From: Aquilaria yunnanensis
Lineage: Eukaryota > Streptophyta > Magnoliopsida > Malvales > Thymelaeaceae
NCBI GenBank assembly: GCA_039654915.1
Contig: CM077593.1
Span: 74,504,501-74,568,500 of the forward strand
DNA: 64,000 nucleotides
Direction: 5' to 3'
In this document: piece by piece, positions 21,531-32,213 of the stretch
Layout: every line of letters begins with the position of its first letter
How positions within the stretch are numbered: the stretch's first letter is position 1
Notes under the pieces: model-generated
The model's database searches: none
What the model was told of the DNA's origin: nothing
Seen by the model: only the letters and a program-made list of their open reading frames with translations
Position numbers and translations under genes: made by a program

Positions 21531-22293
21531 TCCAGCGTATCAACCTTGATTTAGCATCTTTCTCTGACATTAGGTACTTCAATTATTTGGGTAAAAGCTT
21601 CAACTCAATTGTGTGAATTTTATTTTGCTCTTCAATTTTCGGTTTCCAGCATGTGTTTTTCACCTGTGAAGAATCAAGCAATGAACATATGTGAGATGTA
21701 TCCTGATCCATTTGTATAATCAATTCAAATGAATTAACCAGATAATTTTTTAGAGGATCAGAGATACTCCTTTCTTCAATGTGGTTTTTCCCAATAGTGT
21801 CAATGAGGCAAACTTCATCACTTTCATCTTCTTTTTCAGGTGGCTGCTTAAGCAAGTTGAAAATATTTAACTCCAATGTCATATTTCCAAATGTCAACTT
21901 CATCAATCCATTCCTGCAATTAATTAAGGCATTAGAAGTTGCTAAAAATGGACGTCCCAAGATAACAGGTATTGAATTCTTGATTTCCACTGGTGGTGTG
22001 TCCAAAACAATAAAATCCACAAGATATATGAATTTATCAACTTGGACTAACACATCTTCAATGACTCCTCTAGGCACTTTCACTAATCTATCAGCAAGCA
22101 AAAAAGTTACTTCAGTTGGTTTTAACTTACCCAAATTTAGTTTTTGGTAAACTAAATATGGAAGTAAGTTTACACTAGCCCTAAGATCAACTAATGCTTA
22201 CTCAATTTTATGTTCTCCAATGAAACATGAAATTGTTGGATAGCCAGGATCTTTGTATTTCAAAGTAGTGTTATTTTGAATAACAGAACTTAC
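21531..22293 (-). pseudogene. Athila-like protease and pre-RT linker; RT deleted
   Basis: The protease active site reads VDLRASVNLLPY (near 22165-22200): the catalytic Asp is kept, but the Gly of D-L-G-A has become Arg, and a TAA stands four codons upstream of the catalytic Asp. GRPFLATSNALI near 21960-21925 is the protease end. The linker IELKLLPK near 21583-21610 normally leads into RT. Here it joins directly to LKYLMSEKDAKSRLIRWI of RNase H. Gag, protease and RNase H pieces share one frame, so the junction is in frame. Confidence 0.88.
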
Positions 22294-24015
22294 CTATTTA
22301 GCCAAGAAGGCTTTCTTTTTCACATTTAGTTTTCTTTTAACAGTACACAAATCCTTCAAAAATTTGGCATAAGAAGGTGCCTGTTTAATCGCATCCAACA
22401 AAGGGATATTGACCTTTACCTGCTTGAAGATATCAAGAATTTCAGGATTCTTATTCACCTTCTTAGAAACTGTTAACGCCTGAGGAAATGGAGGTGCAGG
22501 TAGAGATTCAATTTGTTCTTCACTTGGTATAGGTTCAACCCCTTTTTTACTCTTAAAAGTTGACTCATTGTCTCCTTCACAAGGATCAAGAATGGATTTT
22601 TCAACAACCTTACTATTCCAGAGTGTAATGATTGACTTCACTTAATCCATAGTTTGACCTTTGGGATTTGGTTGTGGTGGAGAAGGAGATTTTCCTTTCT
22701 CCTGAATGTTGAGTGTAGATGCAAATTTTACAAGAGTATCTTTCAAATCAATCATGTTTTGACTTGTTTGAGCATTGATGGACACTTGCTTCTCAATCAA
22801 TGAATGCAATGTATCTTCAAGATTTTTCCTAAAAGGAGGAACATATGGTGCATACGCTTGAGATTGTTGAAAATTTTTTTGGGTGTGCAAAGGTGGTTGT
22901 GACGGTTGAGCATAATTATCATTTCTCCAACTGAAATTTGGATGATTCCTCCAACCAGGATTGTAAGTTTGTGAGTATGGATTTTGGGTTGGATTCTTGA
23001 AGTTGTTCAATGCATTAACTTGTTCGTGGAGACATTCTTTGAAAGTGGCTAAGGTTGGACAATTGCTAGTGGAATGGTCATTGGTCTCACAAATGTGGCA
23101 AACAATTTCTTCAATACATTTTAAATGATCAATTATCTTCATTTCTAAAGCTTTAACCTTTCTAGCTAGAGATGCGAATTTTGTTTGAAGGTGATTATCT
23201 TCCTTAACATGGTATATGCCTCCACTAGATGCAAGTGATTGAGTCTTAACTGGGGCCTCATAAGTACCAGCAGTGTCCCAATTCTGTGCATTCTCTGCTA
23301 TCATGTCTAGATAATTCATTGCCTCATCAGGATCTTTATCCTCAAATGTTCCATTGCACATTATTTCCACCATTTGTCTTTCCCAAGGTGTCAAACCTTC
23401 ATAAAAATGTGAGACTGATCTCCAAGTTTCAAAACCATGGTGTGGGCATGTGTTAAGTAAATCCTTGTATCTATCCGAACATTAATAAAAAATTTCTCCT
23501 AGTTTTTGTGTGAAAGTGGTGATTTGCCTTTTGAAAGCATTTGTTTTGTGGGCAGGAAATTTTTTTTAAAAAAATTGTTGTTGCAGTTCATCCCATGAAT
23601 TAACGGAGCCTAACCTAAGATTCTGTAGCTAAGTTTTAGCTTTATCTTTAGAAAAAGGAAAAAGCTTAAGCCTGATGGTGTTCATGCTACAGTTTAGGTT
23701 GTTATATGTGTGACAGACTTCCTCAAATTCTCTCAAATGCAAGTACGGATTTTCAAAATTGAAGCCATGAAAAGTTGATAAAAGCTGAATAATACCTGGC
23801 TTGAAATTAAATTTACATGCATCAGCAGGAAAAATTAAACATGATGGTGTGCTATTCCTTATGGGGTTTATGTGTTCTCTAAGTGTCCTAGGTCGATCTT
23901 GGTCATTACATAGAGAATGGTTATCTTCTTGTTCATTAATGTGTTTAGTCATGTTTGAAGAAGATGAAGATTCTCTTACCAATCTACCACTTGATGTACG
24001 TGACCAAGCTTTCAT
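22294..24015 (-). pseudogene. Athila-like gag and start of pol, family B
   Basis: The chosen start is the ATG at 24013-24015, which gives MKAWSRTSSGRLVRE, like other Athila gag starts; an upstream in-frame ATG at 24045 would add ten hydrophobic residues and seems unlikely. The gag domain contains FHGFNFENPYLHLREFEEV and RLKLFPFSKDKAK. The nucleocapsid knuckle CHICETNDHSTSNC (CCHC, near 23107-23066) is intact. A Pro/Gln-rich region follows. From 22641 the pre-protease segment reads PPFPQAL, then FKQVKVNIPLLDAIKQ. All pieces share one frame and are separated by in-frame stops near 23628, 22642 and 22294. Confidence 0.9.
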
Positions 24016-24059
24016 ACATAAACAAAATAACAACAAGAAAAACAAATATCAATAACAAG

Positions 24060-24221
24060 TTAGGTAGGAGGCTCAGCCTTCTATTCAACAATAAATAAAA
24101 AAAAATAACACAAAATAAATAGAAAATAAAATGTAGGAGGCTCAGCCTTTCATTCAACAATAAAGAAAAATAAGATTAACAGAAATAAAGAGAAGAAGGC
24201 TTAGCCTTCCATATGATGAAC
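24060..24221 (-). repeat. three AGGCTNAGCCT dyads in the gag leader
   Basis: Copies start near 24065, 24134 and 24193. The first two share a 30-nt surround ending ATTCAACAATAAA. Each core is an inverted repeat able to form a short hairpin in the leader RNA between primer site and gag. Confidence 0.7.
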
Positions 24222-24297
24222 ACAAACAAAAACAATGAAACAAAATAAAAAGGAACAAAAAGGGATAAAAAAATTGAACTTGTACTCTAATTTTATG

Positions 24298-24315
24298 TCC
24301 CCGGCAACGGCAACA
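24298..24315 (-). other. primer-binding site, tRNA-Asp type
   Basis: The minus strand reads TGTTGCCGTTGCCGGGGA, matching 16 of 18 positions of the complement of the plant tRNA-Asp 3' end. It lies 6 nt from the LTR edge at 24322. Confidence 0.9.
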
Positions 24316-24321
24316 AAAACT

Positions 24322-25785
24322 TGCTGCATTCTAGCAGTTGTAACCCAAGTGTAGGTTGTCACAAGTAATAAAATCTAGAGAGTCCGAGTGTTGAACCACA
24401 GGGAAGTGAATTAAGAAACACAAATTATAGATATTTAATAAGGAAGGTTTTCGTGAAAGCTGTGAGCAAGTGTTGATTAAAAATTCAAATTCAAATAAAA
24501 TAGCTAAGGTTAGGGGGATCCACTTTTAGTATATCGGTTATGATTAACTTTAGTCCATCTTGCGACTCAATTGGAATCCACACATAGAGGAGGTCCTAAT
24601 CGGGGAATTTAGTTAGTATTAACTTTCATTGATTTTAAAACGCCAACGCTTGCTAATGGGTTCAAGTATCCATCATGCCAACCTTCGTCTACAATAACTC
24701 AAGATTCCAATATAGCTGACAGAGCCATGTTCTACAGAGGGAATCAAGTAGCTTTTGTGCCAATGATTGACTATGATGAATCAAGACTCCCACTTAAAAA
24801 GGAGGGAAGTTAAATAGATTAAGGAAGAAAATACCGTTAACGTAGTGATTCATTCAAATCAATCATAACCTTTATACCAAAAGATTCACCCTTTCACCTT
24901 AGCAAAAGAAAGATTAGTTCATCATGATAAAAGTAAACAACATATAGAAAGATGAAATGAACATGGATTGAAAGATCAAAGAAAGAACAAGAAGAAGAAT
25001 GAGAAAACACTTGGACAGAGCTTCGATTTTGAAAACTAGAAAAAAACTAAAGAAGAAAAGCTAAAGATGACACAAGAACATAAATGAGGCCTAATAAATG
25101 GCATGAATTCATCCTCCCCCCCCAAGGTGCCTATTTATAGAGTTTTTGGGGTGGGTGAAATGGTAAAATAGTAAATGTAGGTAAATACAAATCAACAAAA
25201 GTGGGCTGCAACTTCTTTTAATTTTTTGACCATTGTAGACATCAAATCAGATCTTCTTGAAAGCATAGAACTTGTAGATCTCTTCTGTAGCTTCGAATCA
25301 ATAGGTTACTCATTCAAATTGGACGTCCGTAGCTCAAGTTATGATTTTTCTACCGAAACTGCTCTTCAGCACATGAAAGAACGAATGGTCTCATCTATAA
25401 TCAGATTTTGCCAATGGAAATGATGAACTAGCTCACAAAATAAAGCGAATTTGAAGATTTATGTGTTGGCTTTCAGATGAATTTGGAATCACTCAGTTCC
25501 AACGTCTACAGCTCCAGATATGATTTTTCTTGTGAAGGGCCGCCAAGTAATGATTTTACCTACGTAAAAAATAATTATTTAATATATATATTTAATATTA
25601 ATGAATAGTAAACGACTTATGTATAGTAAATACGTGTATGAACAGTAAGTTAGTGAATAGTAATAATGAATAGTAAAAATGTGTGAATAGTAAGCCGGTG
25701 AAAAAATGCTCAGAATATAGAAATTAATCATACTCAAAGTGTATAATGATGATTTAAACCCTTAATAGCAATACACTTACGAGTA
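24322..25785 (-). repeat. 5' LTR of family B element (about 1464 bp)
   Basis: Direct copy of 16739-18242, with a TATA box near 25129-25142 on the minus strand. The outer end lacks the final four bases present in the other LTR (ATTCA), fitting a small deletion between short repeats next to the TTGAT duplication. Its U3 has six TGAAYAGTAA motifs against seven in the 3' LTR. Confidence 0.92.
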
Positions 25786-27600
25786 TTGATCATTGATGGT
25801 TCCAAGCATGAGGTCCTCTTATCTACCAACCCCGAAGGTAGGTCTCGATGCAAAGGATAAGGTGGACCTTTTAATTTTGATTTTTTCTAACAAGTCTGTA
25901 AAGATAACATTAGTGTTGGCTTTAGTGTCTAGGTAGACCTTTTCCACTTTGAAATTGTTGATTCAAGGCCTAAATACTGGCTGATCCATATGAATGATGG
26001 TCACTCGGGGACACAATAGGTCTCATTAGGCCCTTACTAGCATTAGTCACCTTTAGCTGAGTAATTTCCTGCCCTTGCCTTTTTTGATCCATGGTGGACT
26101 CATTTTTAGGAATTATGTGGGTGACTCATGCTGACGATCCATGGTTCTTATGGTCCTCGAAGAGGGATCGCTGTCTTTCTAGTCTATGTCCCCTATCATG
26201 ATCCTCATCATCATCCTTTCTAGTGGCCGCTTGTTCTGCCACCAACAAGGGGAAGTTTGTCTGAACCAGTATTCCTTTAACTTTGCTTCCTAGATCATTT
26301 CTTTGAGGATTTTTTTCAGCTGCCAACACTCTTTAGTGTCATACTTCTTGTCCTTATAGTATCTATAGCATTTCTTTGTATTTTTTTGTTTGAGGGCTGC
26401 ATTAGTGGGGGCCACTTGGGAACTTGATTTTTGATTTCCTGGACATACAAAATATTCAACAATGTTTCTCTTACAGGTGGGAGCACTAGTTATATCTATA
26501 AGTGACCCTCGCTCTCATACCCCTCCTTTTGGATCTAATTTCTGAAGTCTTTGGCTGCTCCATCTGTACCATTGGTTGGTTGAGTTCTTCCGTGTGCATA
26601 CACTGAGTAGCTTGATCAAAGAACTCCTCTATGTCTATTATGACATTCTCATGAAGGTCATAAGATAGCCCTAAGTCTTATGCTAGTCTTTGAGTGATTG
26701 TGACTAGTTGTAATCCCAAGGAAAGTCCATGCACTTGAATGACCTCAGCATTGATTCCCCAATTAAAATCTTTTAGAGACTTGTTGTGGCCTTTTTGAAT
26801 CTTTAAAAGGTGAGCAATTATCGTTGGGTTTGGTCTACTTCCCAGGAAGTGGTGTAAGAATGCCTAAGAAAGGACCTTAAATTAGGAAAAATGATGCCCT
26901 CAGTGAGTTCTAAACCAAAAATCGACAGCTTTTGTTAGCGTTGAACTGAAGGCTCTATACATGATCACATAAGTGGGCCATTTTAACCTCACAAGGGTAA
27001 CATTTCTTTGTAGATAGTTAACCGAGTCTGTGACGCCATCATGTTGGTCAATCTTGGGCATTTGGAGGACTTTGGGGGTAAGAGCATTAATTATCTCATC
27101 TATAAAAGGCTGGAGCCACATGCATTCTACATCAATACTAAGATCGAGGCCCTCCTTTGGTGACATAAGGATTAGTATGTTCTATTCTATTCCATCTAAT
27201 TGAGCCTTTACAAAATAGCACTAATGTCGCTACTCCAAGGGCCATTAGATCAATCTAAGGATATCAGGGGTTTAGGACCCTAGGCCCTCAAGGGTGGGTC
27301 TTGTGGAGGAGCTTGGCTGGGCTCTTTAGCTGCCAGATGACTTTCAGCCACTTCTTCTAGAGCTTTTGATACTGCTCTTCAAATTTATTACTATAGCATT
27401 GTCTTTAATTGTTCAAACAAGGCGCTTTGTAAGGCTTAAACCTTTCAGTGTCCAAAGGTGTGAGTCGATTCCCTTTATGAGGGTCCTTCAAAGGTGCCAT
27501 AGGCTTCTCAGGGTTAGCTCTTTCGTAGGTCTCTTCACCCACAGGCGCTATGGGCCTAGTATGGCGATGGCTCTCCTACTTGTTTCCTAGTTAATCTTGA
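25786..27600 (-). pseudogene. Tat-like gag and protease N-terminal half
   Basis: The frame 27166-26900 is Tat gag (PKIDQHDGVTDSVNYLQRN, then YRAFSSTLTKAVDFWF, where relatives have CRAFPTTLTGPARRWF). Near 26350-26290 a nucleocapsid-like stretch ends YDTKECWQLKK, with one knuckle His changed to Tyr. At about 25945-25900 the protease motif reads VYLDTKANTNVIF, with Gly of D-T-G replaced by Lys. Many stops separate the pieces. The protease continues at 16738 on the far side of the family B insertion. Confidence 0.8.
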
Positions 27601-27624
27601 TTCTCCATGTAGGACTTTCATGTC

Positions 27625-28050
27625 TTCACTATGGGCTCCCATAGACAATGCTAAATTAATAGCCAACAGTATCATGTAAGCTTGACTTAGAAGTCTAGTA
27701 ACAGCTGACTATACTCCTATTCATAAAGACAGCATTAAAGCCCTAGGATGTTTTCTCAGTGAAACCCTCCGAAGATCAAGTTAGACTTCCAGTGAGCGGA
27801 ATAGAGCAAGAAGGTAAAGAATTGAGATGTCATACCTTGTGATTGGTGATTAAATTGACATATACAACTGAGGGAAATCAGTGGGACTTGCTCTTAAATA
27901 GGAGTCACTTAGATCATCCTGTGAGTCCGAGATATGTTTTCTATCTAGAATGAGACATACCATTTTTGATCTATTGGGCTTTTTATTTTTTTTCCACTAG
28001 ATGCAGATTTGTCCATTATGGGCCGCATGTTTGGCATATTCAATACTAAT
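27625..28050 (-). repeat. Tat-like primer site and 5' LTR, U5 and promoter part
   Basis: The minus strand near 27646-27628 reads AGCATTGTCTATGGGAGCC, a decayed form of the GGCGCCGTCTGTGGGAA primer-site context of Tat elements. To its right, near 27780-27760, AACTTGATCTTCGGAGGGT is the conserved Tat U5 block, and CTATTTAAGAGC near 27890-27902 is a TATA-like box. The outer edge of the LTR is not clear. Confidence 0.6.
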
Positions 28051-29546
28051 TATAAAACAAGGCAACAACATGGGCAAGAGGTTACTTCAGGAATTAACCC
28101 ATGCCAAAGCATAAAAATGACCCAAGAAGCTTCAAACTAAGAAAACAAGTGCAAAACAAGGAACGCTTCACTTGGGCACTAAGAAAACCTTCAATTTTGC
28201 ACTAAAAGATCATGATTTTGAAAAATTTGGGCAAGAGGTGAAGAAGGGAAGAGACGGCTGTGAAAATGGTGGAGAAGGGGATAAAGGGATAACAAGAAGT
28301 AATCTACCCCGCAAGTTTTAAACAACCTAAGCCCCCTTCCTCCAACTTTTTAAAAATCTACAAATTTACCCCATCCCTAAACAACAAAAAGCCTCTAAAC
28401 ACTTAATTAAAACTTGCTTAACTTGGATTTCTAGTTTCTTTAAAATTTGATTTTAACTCTCAAGACTTGTCTTGACCCTCCAAAGTGTAAAATTACCATT
28501 TTACCCTGGACAAACTTGGTGCCATAAACCACTCAAAACCAACTAACCCATGAAGAATTTACTTGATTTTGCTAATTCATGTTTATTTAAGGCATCTAAG
28601 TTAGGGATTTATGAATTTACCTTGCTCATCGAGTTTTCCACTTAGAAGGTTTTAATAGGAGGTCCAAAGTGCATGTACATATGCATATGCATGTACTTCA
28701 TCCTGTCATCCATACATATTTGCATTGCATTTTATATTTTTTTAGTATGTGTTTGTTTGTTTATTTTTTCTTCCTTGCAAGGCTTGTTGTGCATTATGTT
28801 TGCACATATGCTTATGTTTTGTGGATTGCCTATTTTTATCCCTTGCAAGTATTCATTCAAAATCCCTCATTGAATACTTAATGTACTTATCCGTTTAAGT
28901 TTCCTTATGTGTAGATAAAAGGATAAAAGTATGGTATAAGTGGCCTAGCAACTAGAAGTGCTGCCAAGCTAAGTTTCATTGTTGGTACTAGTTTGTGAGC
29001 CTTTCTCTAGTTTAAGGTTATGCATGATTATGTGTTAGACTAACCACAATTATTTTGATGGTTTCTTCAGATTAGGAGACTAATTGGCACACAGAAAGGT
29101 CCATGAGGCTTACACTTAACTAATTAAAGGGTGGAAGCTAAGTGGAAAAGGTCTTGGTATAGGTATCCTCTAGAATGCCTCATTGCCTAATTTTGGTAAG
29201 TACTAAGTGTTGTCTCTAGAGTTAGACTAGTAAGGGTTACTTTTAGGCCATACATAAAGAGTTTTGTATGTAGAACATTCAATTATTATCTAATGGTTAA
29301 GTAACTACTATTTTCCTAGGTTTTCCTTGTTTTACATTGGTTTTTAAAGTTTGGCCAGCATGGTTTCTATTTATTAAAGTTTTATTATTGTCTGCATAGC
29401 TAAATTAACTCATGCTATTTTTTATGTAGGGTAGGTTATACAATAATTACATATAGGGAAGTAATTAGCAATTTTGTAACCCAGTGCTTGGGTTCCAATG
29501 ACTCAAGCTAAGTGTTTTCACATGCCTCTTGGTTAGGTGTTACGGC
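28051..29546 (+). repeat. AT-rich DNA ending in a Tekay-type 5' LTR
   Basis: No coding motif. The right end, GGTGTTACGGCA at 29535-29546, is followed by a tRNA-iMet-type primer site, so at least the right part is a plus-strand 5' LTR. I could not place its left edge. The short frames at 28669-28881 are not convincing genes. Confidence 0.5.
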
Positions 29547-29551
29547 ATAGT

Positions 29552-29566
29552 TAGTATCAGAGCAGG
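29552..29566 (+). other. primer-binding site, initiator tRNA-Met type
   Basis: TAGTATCAGAGC matches TGGTATCAGAGC, the complement of the plant initiator tRNA-Met 3' end, at 11 of 12 positions. This primer is usual for Tekay-type chromoviruses. Confidence 0.75.
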
Positions 29567-29674
29567 GGTTAGTGCCCTTACTAGTGTGGTTTTTAGTTCA
29601 TAGGTTTCTCTAGTACACTAATGAATAATAAGGATGTGTTAAATCTCTTGATACTTATGAATAGGTGAACTCAC

Positions 29675-31090
29675 TGTTGGGTTTCGGGAGCCAAACAACG
29701 CAGCGGAATTTAACCGAAACCCTCCAGGATCCAAGTGAAACGGGGTAAACCGGGTGTTTGAAAATTTCTTACCTAATTTTCGGTTGAGATCTCTCACTCA
29801 ACTGTAGAGTCGAATCACAAAACCTGAACAGTTGACGTGTTCAGGCTCTCTATGGTATCCACACGAGCCTCTCGGGATCACCACGCTTCCACCACGTCCC
29901 GGCAGATGCGTTTCTCTTGCGCTCGCAATGCTAGCTTGCGTCCTCCAAGGAATTGCAATAGAAGAGTGCGGCTGTCCTTTTGGGAGGCTAGGGCAAGGAG
30001 ACCTGCGAATTTCTCACTTAAAAGTTGTATTTATAGTGAGACTCAACTTCCAGGCCTAATGGGTTTCAAAGCCCTAATCCAATTAGGATTTAATTTCGGG
30101 CTTAATAATGGCTCAACTCCTTGGTCCATTATTAATACGAAATTAAAGTGAAACCATAACCCAAATAATTAGCCCATGCACTCTAATGATCCAAATAGCT
30201 CTATGTGTGCGACCCAATAGGCTCTTGCCATGTTGGCAATGATCATAAATCACATTTATGATCATAAGCAATGAGCGGTGTCTAGCAACACATCATTGCT
30301 ACCCAAGTGACAAGATTGTCGGTGAATCGACTAAACCTTTATGATCATCACCGATATATGCCATTGTCCCTTTGTCCAAGATATCAAGACTAAGCACAAG
30401 ACATGGAATGTGTCACTCTCGTATAGCCCAATCTTTGGTTTCTTGATTACTGAGTAGACCAAATTAAACTGACGACATTGATATCATATATCAACTCATC
30501 GGAGCATGGCCATGTATTTTCTAAGTCTCACTCTATCAAGGGGCCCAAAGATATCACTCCCGTTACATAGGAGGGACAAATCCCATCTTGATCATACAAA
30601 TCCCTCCGCATGATATGTGACATACCCAATGACCTCCTTCAAGTTCACTCAGTTACGAGCAACAAAGGAAAGTATCAAAGTATGTGACTCACATGTAGGG
30701 AACCTTGATGATCTTAGGTCGAAGGACTACATATACCATGATCACTATGAGAATCACTTATGACACTCATATAACGATCCATGAAGTGTTCTCATGGTGG
30801 GTCGGTCCAGTACACAAGTTCTCCAACTTGTACCCATATGTAGACTACATATCTCATATTAGTCTCCACATATGCTAGTCATTATGTATTATTGCAACCC
30901 GCTCCACAATAATACTAGACTAGGGACGTTTAAGAATATCATTATTCTAGGGTTAGAATTATGTTTATTATGTTACGCAGAAACAAAACAACAAACAAAA
31001 TTGCTGGATTAATGCCTCAATAAAATATCATGACTCAATTTGCAAAAATACAATCATCTCATGATTGGCTTTTTGGGCACAACACTAACA
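29675..31090 (-). repeat. LTR family C, solo LTR (1416 bp), perfect target duplication
   Basis: It begins TGTTGG at 29675, ends CTAACA at 31090, and is flanked on both sides by CTCAC (29670-29674, 31091-31095). The minus strand carries CTATAAATAC near 30024-30034, a TATA-like box, so the LTR points left. A truncated copy is at 14229-15549. Its superfamily cannot be told from the LTR alone. Confidence 0.95.
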
Positions 31091-32213
31091 CTCACAGGCA
31101 AGCGCAACCATTATCAAACTATAGTAGTGGTAAGTGTCAAGATCATCTTTCCCAAAGCATGAAGTTGTTTACCGTACTCAACCTTTCTTTATTATCTAAC
31201 CAACAACGAAGAGGTTTTGTTTATCTAATTAGCTACTAATTGAACTAAACTAACTAATGTAGTAAAACAAATAACTAACTATTGGCAGGGAAAAATAGTT
31301 AGGCAATCAACAATAAGATACGTCATACTTAGATTCGAATCCCCTTAAAAATCCGTTGTGTTTTTTTTACTTTAGTTTAACAAGCATATGATTGACTTGG
31401 ACCATGGAGTACTACCTAACTTAGATTAGATCCCTATTATTCCCATTTATTAACCCCTATTGTTAAGTCACTGATAGGGTAACTAGTCTTATTGTGCTTC
31501 CTAAGAATGCATTACTAATCTTATGACTCAACTACTAGGTTTCACCCTAGTTTCGAAGTGTTATATTTCACTTATTATTTCCAACTCTGATAATATCGCT
31601 TCTACCCAACGATGATCCACTACAAACATACTGAATACTAACTACATATGTTCATCATCCCACATTGAATTAATAGGCTGGCCACTATTAATCAACACAA
31701 CAAGCTTGTTGGACAAATCACAAGAAAACCATGATCATATTAAACCAAAAGTAATAACAATCATAATATCATCATAGGGTTCGTTTACAGTAAGTGTGAG
31801 CAAACAATTTAGTTCATCATGCCAAAATATAAACACAATAGAAAAAGAAAAGTTAGGAAAAGACGATTCCATCTCTGGATTACTTCTCCTCTAAGGAATT
31901 ATTGATCTAATGCGTATTAATCGGTGTTGATCATTGAAACTATCTTCAACAACCTTTTTCTATGAAAACTCAACTTTTTTTCTCTTTGTTCTTGCTTTTT
32001 TCTATTTCTCTTCAATCTGTTCTTTCAAATTAACTCAATAAAACCCTAATAGTAGATAAACATGGGTTTTGACATGGGTGTGTTCAAGGGCATGTACAAC
32101 CTCTAAAATGTAAAAATCATGTACTTTAATGACACGGTTAGGAACATGGTCATAACAACAAACACAAGCATGTTTAACATGAACACTAGCATGTTTATAG
32201 CTGATATAGGCGT

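Larger units (their letters stand above)
16739..25785 (-). mobile_element. Athila-like element, family B, both LTRs present (9.05 kb)
   Basis: Two LTRs of about 1.5 kb in the same orientation enclose, right to left, a tRNA-Asp primer site, leader, gag, protease, a remnant of RNase H and integrase, an unidentified ORF, a long untranslated region and a polypurine tract. Flanking TTGAT (16734-16738 and 25786-25790) is the likely target duplication, with four terminal bases of the right LTR lost. The LTRs differ at about 7% of the first 375 positions, so the insertion is not recent. It interrupts the protease of the Tat-like element. Confidence 0.9.
9480..28050 (-). mobile_element. Tat-like Ty3/gypsy element, nested by three later insertions
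   Basis: From right to left on the minus strand: LTR U5 and primer site (about 28050-27625), gag (27600-25950), protease (25950-25790 and 16738-16500), RT (16500-15600), RT thumb and RNase H (14175-13030), integrase (10590-9480). This is the Tat gene order. The element is interrupted by the solo LTR at 10596-13022, the truncated LTR at 14229-15549 and the family B element at 16739-25785. Across each break the protein motifs continue in the expected order, which shows that the pieces were once joined. Both outer ends are approximate. Confidence 0.82.

Noticed and set aside
21779..22150. 123-codon plus-strand frame
   Set aside because: It is the antisense shadow of the family B protease.
16734..25800. 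GCATGAGGT on both sides of the family B element as a longer target duplication
   Set aside because: The copies are not adjacent to the LTR edges and the sequence between does not match; TTGAT fits better.
28669..28881. Two overlapping plus-strand frames rich in His, Met and Cys
   Set aside because: The His-Met run is a by-product of the alternating ATG/CAT tract; no motif or conserved copy.
29552..29566. Possible fragment of a tRNA-Met gene
   Set aside because: Only the complement of the tRNA 3' end is present, right after an LTR edge; it is a primer-binding site.
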